A DNA stretch of 64,000 nucleotides, from positions 4,836,001-4,900,000 of the forward strand of contig CM056874.1 in the NCBI GenBank assembly GCA_029876055.1, in the 5' to 3' direction. Origin of the DNA: Madurella fahalii (Eukaryota; Ascomycota; Sordariomycetes; Sordariales). Position 1 is the stretch's first letter, and each line of letters starts with the position of its first letter. Shown here piece after piece: positions 41,758 through 54,196 of this stretch. Under the pieces are notes generated by a model. It was not told where the DNA came from. It worked only from the letters and a program-made list of their open reading frames with translations, and made no database searches. A program made the position numbers and the translations under genes.

Positions 41758-43807
41758 ATGAGTTCCCCAACCACGCCGCGCACCACGGTTCCGCGCGGCT
41801 CGTTCCTCCTCCTCCAGGATGAGCCGCCGCTCACACCCAAGGGCCACGGTGCGCTGGCGTCGCTCATCCGACACCACCCTGCCGCCGCGCTTGCCAACCC
41901 ATTTGGGCGTGAAGGGGAGGACGGTATCGGCGAAGGGCCCGAGGATGAGTCTACACGCCGCGAAGAGCGCCGCATGAGCGCCATCCTCAACAGCTCCCAC
42001 ATGCGTAGCATGCGCCTGATCGGAAACAGCAACCCCCGTTACCGCTGGGAGCGCTACTGGAAAAGCGAGGCCGAGCTAGCCGCGATGCCCAAGCACATGT
42101 CAGTCCAGCAATCCACTACCCCCTATTCTGCCTATGCCGGCATACTTATCATCATCGGCCCCTATGCAGCCGCGCGTACCACGAGCGTGTCAACTACCTG
42201 GTTCAGCAGTATCTGTACATTGACAGACTTCTGGACTCGTCTCTGCCCCACGATCTGCTCAATGAGTACAATGACATGCCTGTCTCGGCCTTTCGCGGCG
42301 TCGAGGTTCCCTCAACTATCGCTGAGGGGTCGGCATTAACACGAGAACCATCGCGCAAGGTCAAGCGGACGCCCAAAGACATCTACTGTCCCACCGAGAC
42401 CACCCCCTTGTTCTCGGCTCGTTGCGCTGTTGACGATGGCGACGGTGACGACGACGACAACGACCTTGAGAACGGCCATCCGAAACCTGAGATCCCCTGG
42501 CTTGAAGATGACCACGTTGACAGTGACGCGCCCATTGTCACACTCGCCATCTACGTTAATTTTGTCGCAAACGCGGTTCTGCTTGCCGGCAAGATTGCTG
42601 TCGTCGTCTCGGTCCCCTCCATCTCAGTGCTTGCCAGCCTGGTTGACGCGCTGCTTGATTTCCTCTCCACTGTCATCGTCTGGATCACCACCTGGCTCAT
42701 CCGCAAACAGGACCACTACCGCTATCCCGTCGGCAGGCGGCGCCTCGAGCCGCTGGGCGTGCTGGTTTTTTCTGTTATCATGATCACCTCCTTTGTCCAA
42801 GTCGCCCTTGAGGCTATCCAGCGGCTTGCCTCGCCCAATCACGATATCATCCAGCTGTGCGTGATCCCATTACCTTGTCCCTCGGCGCATGCTGACGGTA
42901 TCAATAGCGGAGTGCCTGCCATCGCCATCATGCTCGGCACCATTGTCATAAAGGGCATGTGCTGGCTGTGGTGCCGGCTGGTTAACAACTCTAGTGTGCA
43001 GGCTCTGTAAGTTTGTTGTATTACATCCCACTCGTTTGCCTGGGCTCGAAGGATGACTGACTGTCCGGGCTTACAGTGCTGCCGATGCAAGTACGGGTAA
43101 GCAAAACCGATTTGAGTTAGCCCGCGGCCCTGGAAGCATGCCTGTCGTTTGACACAGCTGTCCAGATGTCATATTCAACGCTGGGTCCATAGCTTTCCCT
43201 ATCAGTTAGTGCCCAAGGTCACCTCCCACTCTGCCCGTCCACTCACACTGGATATCATATAGTCGGTTTCTACGCCAGGATCTGGTGGCTCGACGCCCTC
43301 GGTGGTCTCCTCCTCTCCATCATCGTCATTATCAATTGGTCGCAAACGTCATTCGAACACATCAGGCATCTCTCCGGCTTCTCAGCCACAGCCGACCAAC
43401 GAAACATTCGTAAGCTTTACCCAGAGGCGCCTCCTCCTCTCTTCCCGAAACCGCTTGCTCACTTCCGACTCAAGTACTTTACCTGACCATGCGATTCGCC
43501 AAAACCATCCGGCAAATCCAAGGCCTTCAAGCCTACCATGGAGGCGACAAGCTGATTGTGGAGGTGGACATTGTCCTTGATGCCAGCACCCCCCTTAAGG
43601 ACAGCCATGACTTGGCGTGAGTTATCACTTCGTCCTCCCTCCCGCTTGCCCTATCCCAATCGACATACTGATCCACTGGGGTAAAATAACAACAGCGAAA
43701 GCTTGCAATACGTTATTGAATCGGTCCCCATTGTCGACAGAGCCTTCGTACATGTGGACTACGCTACGTATAACCTGCCCACTCATCTAGCCCAGCAGAC
43801 GAGCTAG
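41758..43807 (+). CDS. Cation diffusion facilitator, manganese type
   Basis: Eight exons: 41758..42098, 42170..42856, 42908..43006, 43077..43096, 43166..43204, 43263..43409, 43475..43616 and 43696..43807, giving 528 aa. Introns are 51-79 nt and phases agree. The acidic, disordered N terminus (DDGDGDDDDNDLENG) precedes six membrane spans (AIYVNFVANAVLLAGKIAVV, LEPLGVLVFSVIMITSFVQV, AIAIMLGTIVIKGMCWLW and others). Metal-site motifs are DxxxD in span 2 (DALLD) and DxxxD in span 5 (DASTD). Zinc CDFs usually have HxxxD; the DxxxD pair marks the manganese group (plant MTP8-11 and fungal relatives). A cytosolic C-terminal dimer domain follows (FAKTIRQIQGLQAYHGGDKL, SLQYVIESVPIVDRAFVHVD). Export of Mn2+ from cytosol into vacuole or Golgi is the expected role. 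Exon 4 is only 20 nt. Confidence 0.9.
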
Positions 43808-44109
43808 TCTTCAGTCCTTTGATGTGGACACAACACGACGGACGGAAGCAGATCTGTCCTGCCAGGGTCTGAGCCTGGCTCCCTCCGCGCTGGTGCGGGC
43901 GATTCTCAAGTCTTGTGTGGCCTCAGCTGCCATTAGACCGGGACATATCAGTAGAAATCAAGCGATTATATGTACATTCTATCATTCTATTACAACTGTT
44001 CTATGCGTCTGTGTTGTTGCACAGCGAGCCCGGTCGTGCCCATTGCTTAGGTGTATGTATTTCAGGCTGTCATAACAACAGCTCCAGTCAAGCATGAATG
44101 CAAACAATA
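43808..44109. other. Convergent intergenic, CDF transporter / STT4
   Basis: About 300 nt. Both genes end here. No gene or repeat recognised. Confidence 0.5.
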
Positions 44110-47100
44110 TTAATACGGAATCCCGTTGGTCAACAGCTGGAACTGGTCATATATCCCAGTCGATAAGCTTCCATAGCTGCTCTTGATTAATCCCCTCATG
44201 AACTCGGCCGCCTCGCGCTCGCTCTTCTCCAAGACAAACCGCTCCTTGAAGTGCTTGATGGTCTCCGGCTTGAAGCACGGCAGGCCGCTGCCCATCATGA
44301 GCAGGACAATCTGCGAGAGCTTCTCGGTGTACGGCCGTGAGGCCAGGAACGCCTTGATACAGAGCTCCTCAAACCACTTGAATGCTTGGTGCTCTGGGCT
44401 GCCGCCCATCACAGCAAGCATCTCCGACGTGAGCTTGAACGGCGCGCGCTCAAACTTGATGCCGCCGGGGGCAATGTCGAAGCAGAAGCCAAAATCGATG
44501 TGGATGATGTGCCCAGCCTCGTCGATCATGATGTTGCCATTGTGTCGGTCCTTGAATTGGAGGAGAAAAGAGATTACCGAGTAGGCAGCCATGCTCTTGA
44601 CGAAATTGTTTCGCGCCTGCTGGAAGCGGAGCGAATCCTCGTTGCCGTACTTTGAGACAAAGTAGTCGTACAACCCATTGACAGCCTCACGCCCAAGCAT
44701 GTCCCGGGAGATGGAGTTAGGGAGGACGTCAATGACACCGCAGCCGGGTGCAGTCGCGGTGACGCGATAAGGGAACACAAAGACGTCTAGCCCGACGCTG
44801 TGGAATATCCCGCGGAAAGCGGCGATCATCTGCAGAGCCAGCACATCCTGGCGGCAGTCATCGCCCACCTTGAAGATAGCCGACTGCCACACCTCAATCG
44901 TGTTTGCCTGTGCCGCGCTCTTGTTGTTGTCATTGCTGCCTTCCTCGAGCATTTCCTCGGCCTCCTCCACTCCGGTTTTATTCTTCTTGATACGGAAGGT
45001 CGCCATGAACGGGGCCTTAGCATGACTCTGCAGCGGCTTGCCCGACTTTCGGTCGATGCCGATGACCACACCGTCCGGGTTGCTAGGCAGATAGACACCG
45101 ACCTCGACTTTGATGTTTCGCAGTTCTTCCTCAATCTTTTGCTTTTTCTCGGGCTTTGACCGCTTGATGAGCGGCTTAAGCTTTCCCGAAATGCTTGTGA
45201 CTTCGTCAAAGAACGCAAACTCGCGTTTGTAGAACTCACGGTCAGCTTCAGAAAATCCGTCTACCATGTGGCCCATAACCTTGTCGAGGGTTGGTTTGAT
45301 GGCATCGGGCTAGGTAGGTAGTGTTAGTGCTGGAGACGTAGTTTATTTAGGGCTGGGCGTTCTTACGATTTGAGAATCGTCGTCCTTGTAAGCATTTGCT
45401 TTCATATTCCAGATGATCTGATGGGCGAAGAGCTGCGAGAACTGAGCCGTCTCCAGAATGTAGCGCTCGACGTAGCCTAAGGCATCATATCGGAGAGTCT
45501 GGACGATTTGCGGGACGTAAAAGAATGTCACGTCGACCGAATGCGTCTCCAGCGCCCTCATGGCGTACTGGATCAGGAAAGGGTGGTTTCGGTATGCCGG
45601 TAGGAAGAGAGTCACCGCACTTATGGGGTTGACTGGAGCCCAGAAGAGTAGGTACTAGATTCATGTAGTCAGTCGGAAGTGCAAAATAAACCATAATAGG
45701 AACGTATGGCTTGTCCTGACTTACCTTGAGCTGAAAGCTAACATCGTCGGGCAAGGCACCGTCAACGAGGACGGGGATCGCCTCAGGTTCCATAGCGGCC
45801 TTGGCAGGGAAGTTCAACAGCAGCCAACGCACTTCCTTATGGACCGACGGGTATGGGAACCTGCTTGCTAAATGCACCGCCAGAGAAGGATTTTCTACCC
45901 AAGCTGTCCGGATGAGCGGCTGAATCGCCGCCTATCGATGTAACGTGTGAGTCGACTGGTACCAGCAGCAAAAATCCCCCAGAACATGAGGGGCGGGCCG
46001 GGATCGTTTGTACTTACCTCAAACAGGCTCTCCTTGCTGGGGTGACGGAACGTCGACCGCGGTCCAACAGATTCGATTGGACGAACCCAGACGTGCAGCC
46101 GCGATTGCTCACTTTCTAAGAGAACGGAAAGCAACTTCTCTTTTGAAGCGAGGGACTTGATCGAGTCGCCGACGGATTGCGCACCAATATCAGCCGTGTC
46201 ACTCAAGGCTCGCTGAACGTCTTCCATCAAACGAATCTCGGTCTTCAGTTGGAGAATGTTGCTTCCAAACGACCAGCGTGCAGGGGCATTAAACCAGCCG
46301 AGACCTGCCGACAGGATCAGGTCCTTCAAACGATATTGAGCGATGGCTCCCATGGTCGTGCTCGTTTTGAGGACCTTCAAGCCAAAAAGCACAACCTGGA
46401 ACCGAATCTCCCTGGCCATAGGGTGCGGCGTCGAGTTCTTGACCGCCTCCAGTGTCACGTCGAGAAGACGTAGGAACAGTTGATGCGTGTCAGGGCTTCC
46501 CAAGCGAGTAGCGTTGTAGTGGCTGCTCAGAAACTGCAAGAGCCGAGTGTGAGGTGCAAGCAAATTGTGAACATGTTGCTTACGCTTTGACAGGGCTGCA
46601 CTATCGCTTGGGGCAAAGTCCTGCCTCAGGAAGAAGGGGTCCGGGTCCGTAATGGAAGGGCTGAAAAGGCCGAGCCGTTTCTGAACACTGAATTCCCACC
46701 GCTGTACAATCTCGGCCAGGATGCGCGATTCCATCCTTGGGTTCTCGTTCATGACACCGAGCCAGAGCGAGATGCCGAGCTTGATTGACTGCTTGGTAAA
46801 CATTGCAAACGGGATGCTCACGAGATAGTGGACGATGGCGCACTCATCACGCTCACTTCGGCAAAGGAGCGCGGCGGCGCGGCGTAGGATATCCCTCACG
46901 TCCACCAGTGATGTAGGCTTCCGATTGAGGATCCGTCGTTCAATGTGAGAGAGCGCCGTTATGGCATCGGCACTCTCACTGTCAGAGGACGGTAGAAACG
47001 AGGCCCTGCGGTCCAGGCGCATGAAGCTGAGCCATTCCAAGCTGTGATCAGGGAGCGCTTCCGAATATCGGTACTCCTGCCGCGTCGTGTACTGAGCCAT

Positions 47101-50100
47101 GAAGTCGGACGCAGTATTAATGGAGTAACCCCCCGGCATGTCAAGCGACGAGAGTCTCTGGTCCGTCGATGGGATGGTCGAACCGACCTCGACTGCGAAC
47201 GACCTGCCGAGGGACATGTGGCCATAAGCGCTCTCATCGTCAAATTCAGACAGGTACGTCTGCAGCAGCCCCTTGACATCAGCGGGAGCAATATTGATGG
47301 CAGTTGCCAGCCAACTCTTTGCTTTTTTGTGTAGACTCTCCAGAGTCAGCTGTCTGAACTGGTAGTCGTCTGAGAGTTCGACAACAACGTCCCCCTTGGA
47401 GGACGTAAAAGTAGTCCGAGGCTCGTAGCGATCCGTTTCTGCTTCCAGACAGCTGGACCACATCAGCGAGAGGAGCTCAAGCAGCGCAAAGAGTGATGAC
47501 CGCTGGCAGAGAGCCGACGGGACCGACTGTATCAGTCGGTCTGCGCAGACAAACGCGGCCTGCTGTACTCGCTCTATACGATGACAACAGCTGCAGAATA
47601 TCTTGGCTAGTTGGGTCGCCGCGTACTGCGCGGAGAACGTGGGGTTGGTGACATGGATGATCTTATGCAAATACCGGTCCATAACGGCGTTCATGATGCC
47701 ATCCATGACGCGGCCTACATCTCCTCGCCGCGTACTGGGCTCAAGGAAGTACGACAGCGCCTTGGTGCAGTCGCCGGCATCGGCACGCAGACTCTCGACA
47801 AGGTAGGCTGCATGGAGGAAGATGGTTTTGCGATAACTGAGGCCCCTGATTTCGCTGCTCCGAGCCGGTACCAATTCTACAAGGAGCTTCTTCTGTCGTG
47901 ACTCCCGGTCGGAACTCTCGCCTCTGCGAAGTATGGGGTTGAGGTCGATATCGCTTTCATCCTGTTCGCCGCGTTTCTCCGATACCAGCGGTGGAGAGTG
48001 TATGGCCAAAATGCGCAGGTGCTTGATGTTCTGCTTCCCTCGCTCAGTCGCCGGGCTAAAGCCGTGCACGACGATGTTGAACCACGCATCACGAAGCATT
48101 GAGCGGGTGTCATCATCCGAATCGTCGTCGAAGGCCAGCTGGTTGGCAGACATTAAGATGGCAAGGGGTGGAAGTAGCTGGGCAATTTCACGCGCAGCCA
48201 GCTCTACATCTGATTCCTTAGCGTGGTGGCTCTGCTGAGGGTGTGCATCGCCCTGCGAGATAATGCCGTCCAGCAAGTGTTCCAGGTACATATCGAACAG
48301 GGGCGAATCTCGCTGTACGTTGGCAGAGATGTAATTCCGTGCCTTCATGATCTGAGCTAATGTTAGCACGTTCCATGCGCCCGAACGAGCCCCTTTTTTG
48401 TCTTGAAAACCTACCGCTTGCAATATGCCGTGATTGTTTTCCAGCACCGCGTCATGTGCAACAACGGCATACCTCTTGAGCAAGTAACGGAATTCCGACT
48501 GACCACCGCTGAGGGCCAGGGTAGCGGCACCGGTGATGATACGGGCGTCAATGGGGCTGCTGAGCTTGACAATTTTCTGGGCAAGCATTGACTGGGCGAG
48601 ACCCGTGATCTTCTCGTCCCTGCAGGCGCTCGCAATCTCGCAGACGGCTTGCACCACGTTCCCCTGGACAATCAATGATTCTTCCTCACCGAATACCTGC
48701 AACGAGATGGAACTACCGGTCGAATGCCTGCCGGCGTACACGTGCGAGGCGTCCTGTGTGTCGCCGTTCGTGCCGTTGGTGAACGGCTGGTCGTTTGCGG
48801 GACTCAAAACGTTGCCAAGCGTGTACAGCGTAGTGATGACAGCATCCTTAGAGAGCATTCGCAACACAAAGGCGAGAGACTTTGACGCCACGGCGATTAC
48901 CTGGCTCTGGGCGCCGCTCTGGACTATGAAACGGGGGAGAAGACGGCTGACGTTGATTGCATATGAAGGAGACACCCTGCAGAGCAATGCCATGGACTTA
49001 AGGACCGCAGATGCGAGCTCTTTGTCGGCCATGCCTGGGGCATCACCAAGTGCATCCTCGAGCCAGGCCATGAGAACCTCGCAGTCGGCAGCATCTTCAT
49101 TCAACGTGCAGGCATTGACATAGCTGATCAAGGCGCAGGCCTTGACGGAGGATGCGAGCTTCTGCTTGGCCGGCGAGAGACTGTCAAAGTCGGCGCTCGA
49201 CTCTAGGTAGTTCATCTGGTCAATAGCGATAGCGGCGTAGAGCTCGACAGAGCGAAAGTCCGCCTCTGCGCTACGGGCAGTCAAGGGCCGGCGCATGCCG
49301 TTGCCGGACATGATAATGTCGAGCACATGCGAGTCTCGTAGAGCGTCTTCTTCGGCGACCAAGAGCGATGTCGCAGCCACAAGCAACCTCATGAAGCTTC
49401 GCTGCAAAAGCATAGCTCCTAAAGGGCGGCCGACATCATCGTAGTGACGCACCCACCGTTTCCATTCTCTCAGATGACGGTCATAGGAATGCGAATTGCG
49501 AATTGTCGAGAAGGCTGCCTCGACGGCAACCAGAAACGGCTGCGAGAGCAGATCCCTCACGCGTGTCACAAGGCCGAGGCGACCACCCGCCTTCCAAAAA
49601 CCCGCCTGAGCACAGACAGCATTCAAAAAGCCTAACAGAGCAACAGTGATGTTGGCGGTCCGGGCGGCATACTCAATAGCGGCGGGATCATCGTCGTCAG
49701 CGCGGGAGACACTTTCGGTGGCGTGGGTACAGGCATTGATGAAGGCTGAAATGTTGTCGGATATGGTCTGTTGCACATCTGCATGATGAGCCCCCAAAGA
49801 GAGCAAAGCACCAGTGACGTGGTAGCTCAATGACTCGGTCGGGGACGGCTCGATCTTGCGGAAGAAGGGCGAAGGAGCGAATGCCTGGATGTGAGAGTCC
49901 ATGAGGTAGGGTACGAGGTGACGCGCGAGCTTCTGGGCGCTCTGAGCGGACCGCAAGGCGGGTGCTGCTTTGCAAAGAGCGAGGAGGACTTCGTATTCGC
50001 GGATAGTCTATACACAAAGACCAAAGTCAGCAAACTATGCTTAGCACTGGTGCTAGGGTTATATCAGGTCTCGCTACCATGGGAACTCGGCCAACCTCAG

Positions 50101-50269
50101 GCCGAGAAAGCGACGCAGCATTGCCATTAACGGCAGAGAAGGGCCCGGTACGGCTTGGGGCGGCTCTGCACAGTTTATCAAGATCCGACTTGTCGAATGA
50201 GGTTGTCGAGTTTGTTGCAGCGAGAGCAGCAAGCCGCTGGAGGGCTTGTCCCCGGATATCGCTGGCCAT
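44110..50269 (-). CDS. stt4: Phosphatidylinositol 4-kinase STT4
   Basis: Six exons: 50269..50078, 50007..48415, 48351..46018, 45931..45725, 45654..45367 and 45309..44110, encoding 1937 aa. Introns are 57-86 nt. The 63-nt intron at 48414..48352 keeps the frame open. Protein order: helical N-terminal solenoid, PIK accessory domain (HLASRFPYPSVHKEVRWLLL), a lipid-kinase unique segment, and the C-terminal PI3/4 kinase domain (VWQSAIFKVGDDCRQDVLAL; GCGVIDVLPNSISRDMLG). The catalytic loop DRHNGN and the DFGFCFDIAPGG activation start are intact; the tail ends LLTNGIPY. It makes PI4P at the plasma membrane together with EFR3/YPP1-type partners, feeding PI(4,5)P2, cell-wall integrity and MAPK signalling. 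An in-frame upstream ATG at 50308 would add 13 residues. Its start faces PRE7, 562 nt away. Confidence 0.95.
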
Positions 50270-50831
50270 GGCGTTGTCGATGGCCACTAGGCTCAGGTCG
50301 ACATTCAAGGACTACGTAAGGCGGCCTCTTGTGCCGATGGCCCTGGACAGCCCGCAGAGCGACTCAAAGGGAAATCAGTGTCGTTCTCCAGGACCGGATG
50401 CCAATGTCTGGAAAGGCAGCAAGCACGGCGTCGCAAGGCGATGGGCAAAGGAGTGCCAAAAACGTGGACGAGGACCTTGTTGGTTGCAGTTGCGGGCCCA
50501 ATTATGGACCATTTTTTGATTAACGAATTAAAGCGGCGTGCTCAGGAACCCCTAGTGCTGAGTCATCAAATACATCAACGTACTGCCCAACTCAATGGTC
50601 TGAGCTTCTCCGTTAGCTATCAGCCTCAACCCACCTCAGCAATTCGTCCAGGCTGCAGGGCTGACGCGCACAGCAGCCATAGGTCCCCACCTTTCAACCT
50701 CCCATCACCACTGCTTTTCCGGCCTGGGACGTGCCCAAGCCCAGCGATTCTCCGAAACTGCATCAAACCCTCAGGATTTCGTTTCCAACTGAAGGGACAC
50801 ATAGGTGCTTCTGACTGGGGAAAGAATTATC
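50270..50831. other. Divergent promoter interval, STT4 / PRE7
   Basis: About 560 nt between divergent starts; an open frame on the plus strand across it (to about 50848) has no recognisable product. Both promoters lie here. Confidence 0.5.
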
Positions 50832-51680
50832 ATGGCTGCCATGTTTAGCCAGAACCCGCTCATGAACGGGCCCAACTACTCGTTCAACGATGCACCCAGA
50901 ACCAGTGCGCCTGAGGGCGCTCGGGAACATCGCTTCGATCCGTATGTCTCTCCTCCGTCGTCAGGACGTAAGTAGCTAACAGGCGATTCTAGGTACACCG
51001 ACAATGGCGGTTCGACCCTTGCTATTGCCGGCGCTGACTTCACCATCATGGCCGGCGACACACGTCTCACATCGGGCTACAGCATCAACTCGCGGCACCA
51101 TCCCAAGCTGTTTAAGATTGGGGGCACAACGGCGGACCAAAGCGATGCGACTATCGTTCTTTCGGTAGTGGGCTTTGCCGCCGACGGGGAGGCTCTCAAA
51201 GAACGGCTCGACGCCATCTGCAAGATGTACCGTTATCGCCACGGCAAGCCCATGAGCGTCAAGGCGTGCGCACAGCGACTGTCGACCATTCTATATCAGA
51301 AGCGTTTCTTCCCGTACTACGCATACGCCATCTTGGGCGGCCTGGATGAAGAGGGCAAGGGTGCTGTGTACTCGTACGATCCCGTCGGCAGTTATGAGCG
51401 GGAACAGTGCAGGGCCGGCGGCGCGGCTGCTAGCCTGATCATGCCGTTCTTGGACAACCAGGTCAACTTCAAGAATCAATATGTTCCAAACAGTGGCGAG
51501 GGCCACGCTCTTCAAGAACGCGAACGGCGGCCTTTGTCGCGGACCGAGGTCGAGGTTTTGGTCAAGGACGCCTTTGACGGAGCGGTGGAGCGGCATATCG
51601 AGGTGGGCGACGGTCTGCAGATGATGGTCATCACCAAGGACGGAATTGAGGAGATCGTGATGCCACTGAAGAAGGACTAG
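50832..51680 (+). CDS. pre7: 20S proteasome beta-6 subunit (PRE7)
   Basis: Two exons, 50832..50941 and 50993..51680, give 265 aa; the 51-nt intron has a GTATGT donor, CTAACA branch site and CTAG acceptor, phase 2. Two in-frame ATGs lie at 50832 and 50841; I chose the first. A short propeptide-like N terminus precedes YTDNGGSTLAIAGADFTIMA, then GDTRLTSGYSIN. The FFPYYAYAILGGLDEEGKG and SYDPVGSYEREQCRAGGAAA motifs and the C-terminal VGDGLQMMVITKDG are characteristic of beta-6. This subunit is catalytically inactive in yeast, taking part in beta-ring assembly, and the sequence has no catalytic N-terminal Thr presented after a Gly at the usual site. It is cytosolic and nuclear. Divergent from STT4. 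Confidence 0.95.
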
Positions 51681-54196
51681 ACGGCCGGCTAATAAGCAGC
51701 TATTTGTCCTGTACAGTAGGCACTGCTTCTCGGGTTTGGATGGCGGGCAGTCAGTCACCAGTTCCGACAGAAGCAGCGGCATAATCGACCAGTGTTTTAG
51801 GCAGCAAGCCATCGATTTTGCGGCTTTCCAGGAACGAACAGTGTGGCGGGAGACGTACTTGACTTGCCAAGCCACAAACGAATGTAGTTCTCGGCGGTAT
51901 GCTAGGTTTGTCAACGTTCATCCTATCTTGCCTCTCACATCGATCCCTACTCGGAGCTTCCAAAATATTCCCCCCACCCCTCATACGAGTTGCATTGGGG
52001 ATTGTATCTTCATAACGGTGCTCTATTGACGGCACTTGCCTATCAGCATAATGCGTGCATCTCGATAACCTGTATCAACGCGGTAACTAGCCTGAATGTT
52101 GTGCCGATCCACACTAGGAGCCAAGCGTCCAATCCATCAGTGATTGCACAGAACAGTTGGGAGGTGCGACTAAGGTTAGGCTCGTGTGCCCTCGCTCGTT
52201 CCTACGAAGGGTGATGTTAGCTTCGCTCTATGACGTAACCTAGACCCACAAACAGAAAATCCACCTCGCTTCCTCCGAATCAGAACGAGCGAACGACCAG
52301 GGCGATCTTGCAGGTTTGGGCCTGTTTCCGAGACGGGCACTGCGCATATCGGCAGCAACCGAGCCAGACATCCATAGCCAAAACAGGTTGTTCAGTATCA
52401 CCGCTGCCGTCACCGCACGGCTCTCGGGAACCTTTCCCCCTCGCTGGCCGAGAGACTCGACGATGGCGCCCCGAAACCGATCAGGATTATTCGCAACCCG
52501 ATGCTCAATCAATAGACTGATGGAGTAATATGCAAATCCAAGGGCCAAGAACCCTGTCAACGATATCTTGCTGTACTAGCCCAAACCTTGAAGGCAACCC
52601 CAATCCCGGGTTGTGCATTGTCCGCAATCCCACAATACGATGGCTAGCTAGCTACCTAAAGCTTACAGCATACATGAGAAGAACGGAGCGGCCGATTCCA
52701 GTCGTGAGGGTCAGGGGTCCGGAACTTGCAAGCAGTCTTGCTCGTCAGGTAGTGTGGCAAAACAGGCCTTGAATGCCCATCTTTTGCCCGTTACGGTGCT
52801 CTAGCCTCGCCCCCCACCGGACCATCCCCTCCATCGACGAGACGTTGGATGTTCACGCGTGGCGCGGCACCATCTACCTTTAGGTCGCTACCTGTAGGGT
52901 CAATGGATTCTCTGGTGTTGGCATCCCGGTGTTAACCTGCATCCGCTGTCGGATCCTTAGGGCTTGCCCGATACACTCCCTTTCCGTATCCGCTCGGCAG
53001 CTTTTGCCCAGACAGACACCCCTTCCGGACACTCCATAATGTAGTCGCCTCTATTTTTGAGTTCGCCTTCCTCACTTTCTTTTTTCTCTGCGCACGCCGC
53101 GGAGACGGGCTGCCAAAATAAAGGGGTGGTTTCCCGCACATCCTTCCGGTGTCCAACCAATCCAGCGCGGTGACGACAAGCCATTGGAGACTGCAAGCCG
53201 CCCCCCGGACCGAGTCTCCTTGCCAGAAAGCGGTTCTAGACGCACATAATACCACACGACTCCTGGCCGACCTCTCGTCGAAAGCTGACCCACCATCGCC
53301 TCCTCTCGCAAAGCACAGGGACTGAGTCCTACCACGAGTTTTGCCACCCACCGTAAGTGCAGATCCGTGGCATTATCCATTCGTTCCTCGCTCGGGGCAG
53401 CCAACTCTTGTGTGATACCGTGAACGGAACCCGAACCGCAAGGCGGTTGAAGATAGGGCGCCGCACCTAAAGGGAGTGGTCATCGCCGCTATGCTATCTT
53501 GTAGCACTGACAATACGACGCCCGCACATCACAAATACTAAGCCAGCGCGTATAAGCCAAAAACTGTCTGGCCAGGTGTTACCGTGTGGTATAGGACCTC
53601 CAGAGTTCTGCCCAGTAGCTTTCCTTTTCCGATATCGCCACTGCTTGGGTTCCGACTGCTGTTCGCTCGCCCCGTTCCCTCGGTCGAAACTTTCTTCCGC
53701 ATAACGCCGCCCCTTCCACTGAGAAACGGCCTGCCAGTGCTGGCCCGGGGTGACACATGCCGAAGCATGCTACCCGCCCCCGCCAGCTATCCTATTCGAG
53801 CCGTGGCGAAGAGCTGCCGCGTGGGTGTCTCGCCCTCCTCCCAGCGTCTCTCTCCATGGAAACCAGTTCTTCTTTGATCTCCGATCTTTTTTCTCGTTCC
53901 TGCCGCCGATTCATCCCACAAGACGTCCAGCTAGGACAGCGCATCAAGGACCGACCAAGCTGACGAACCCTTGCACTCAGTTCGTTGGGCTTCTGGCCTT
54001 TGCATTGGACGTACAGGCACACGAACTGTCATTTACCAAGGAGACCCAAGGTAACCAGTAAAGCCTTCACGGGCTTGGGTATACTGGACGTGCTCCTGCG
54101 TTCCCAAACCCGCCGACCGAGGAGTTGCTGCGCTAGGACTCGCTTGAGAAGTGGGAACTGTGTCGTGGGCTGAATTGCGCAGCCATCGGCGCACCC
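51681..54196. other. Intergenic, 2.5 kb with only a weak ORF
   Basis: No confident gene. The minus strand 52560..52240 has a frame with two hydrophobic segments, discussed as a finding. The right part (from about 53300) is promoter and probable leader sequence for the YTH gene, with many short frames. No repeats of note. Confidence 0.45.

Noticed and set aside
42276..43010. CDF transporter as a 244-aa protein from the single frame
   Set aside because: It reads through a 51-nt intron and lacks both ends; eight exons give the full family length.
45895..46017. STT4 frame extension past 46018
   Set aside because: Intron sequence; the next exon continues as the PIK domain in phase 0.
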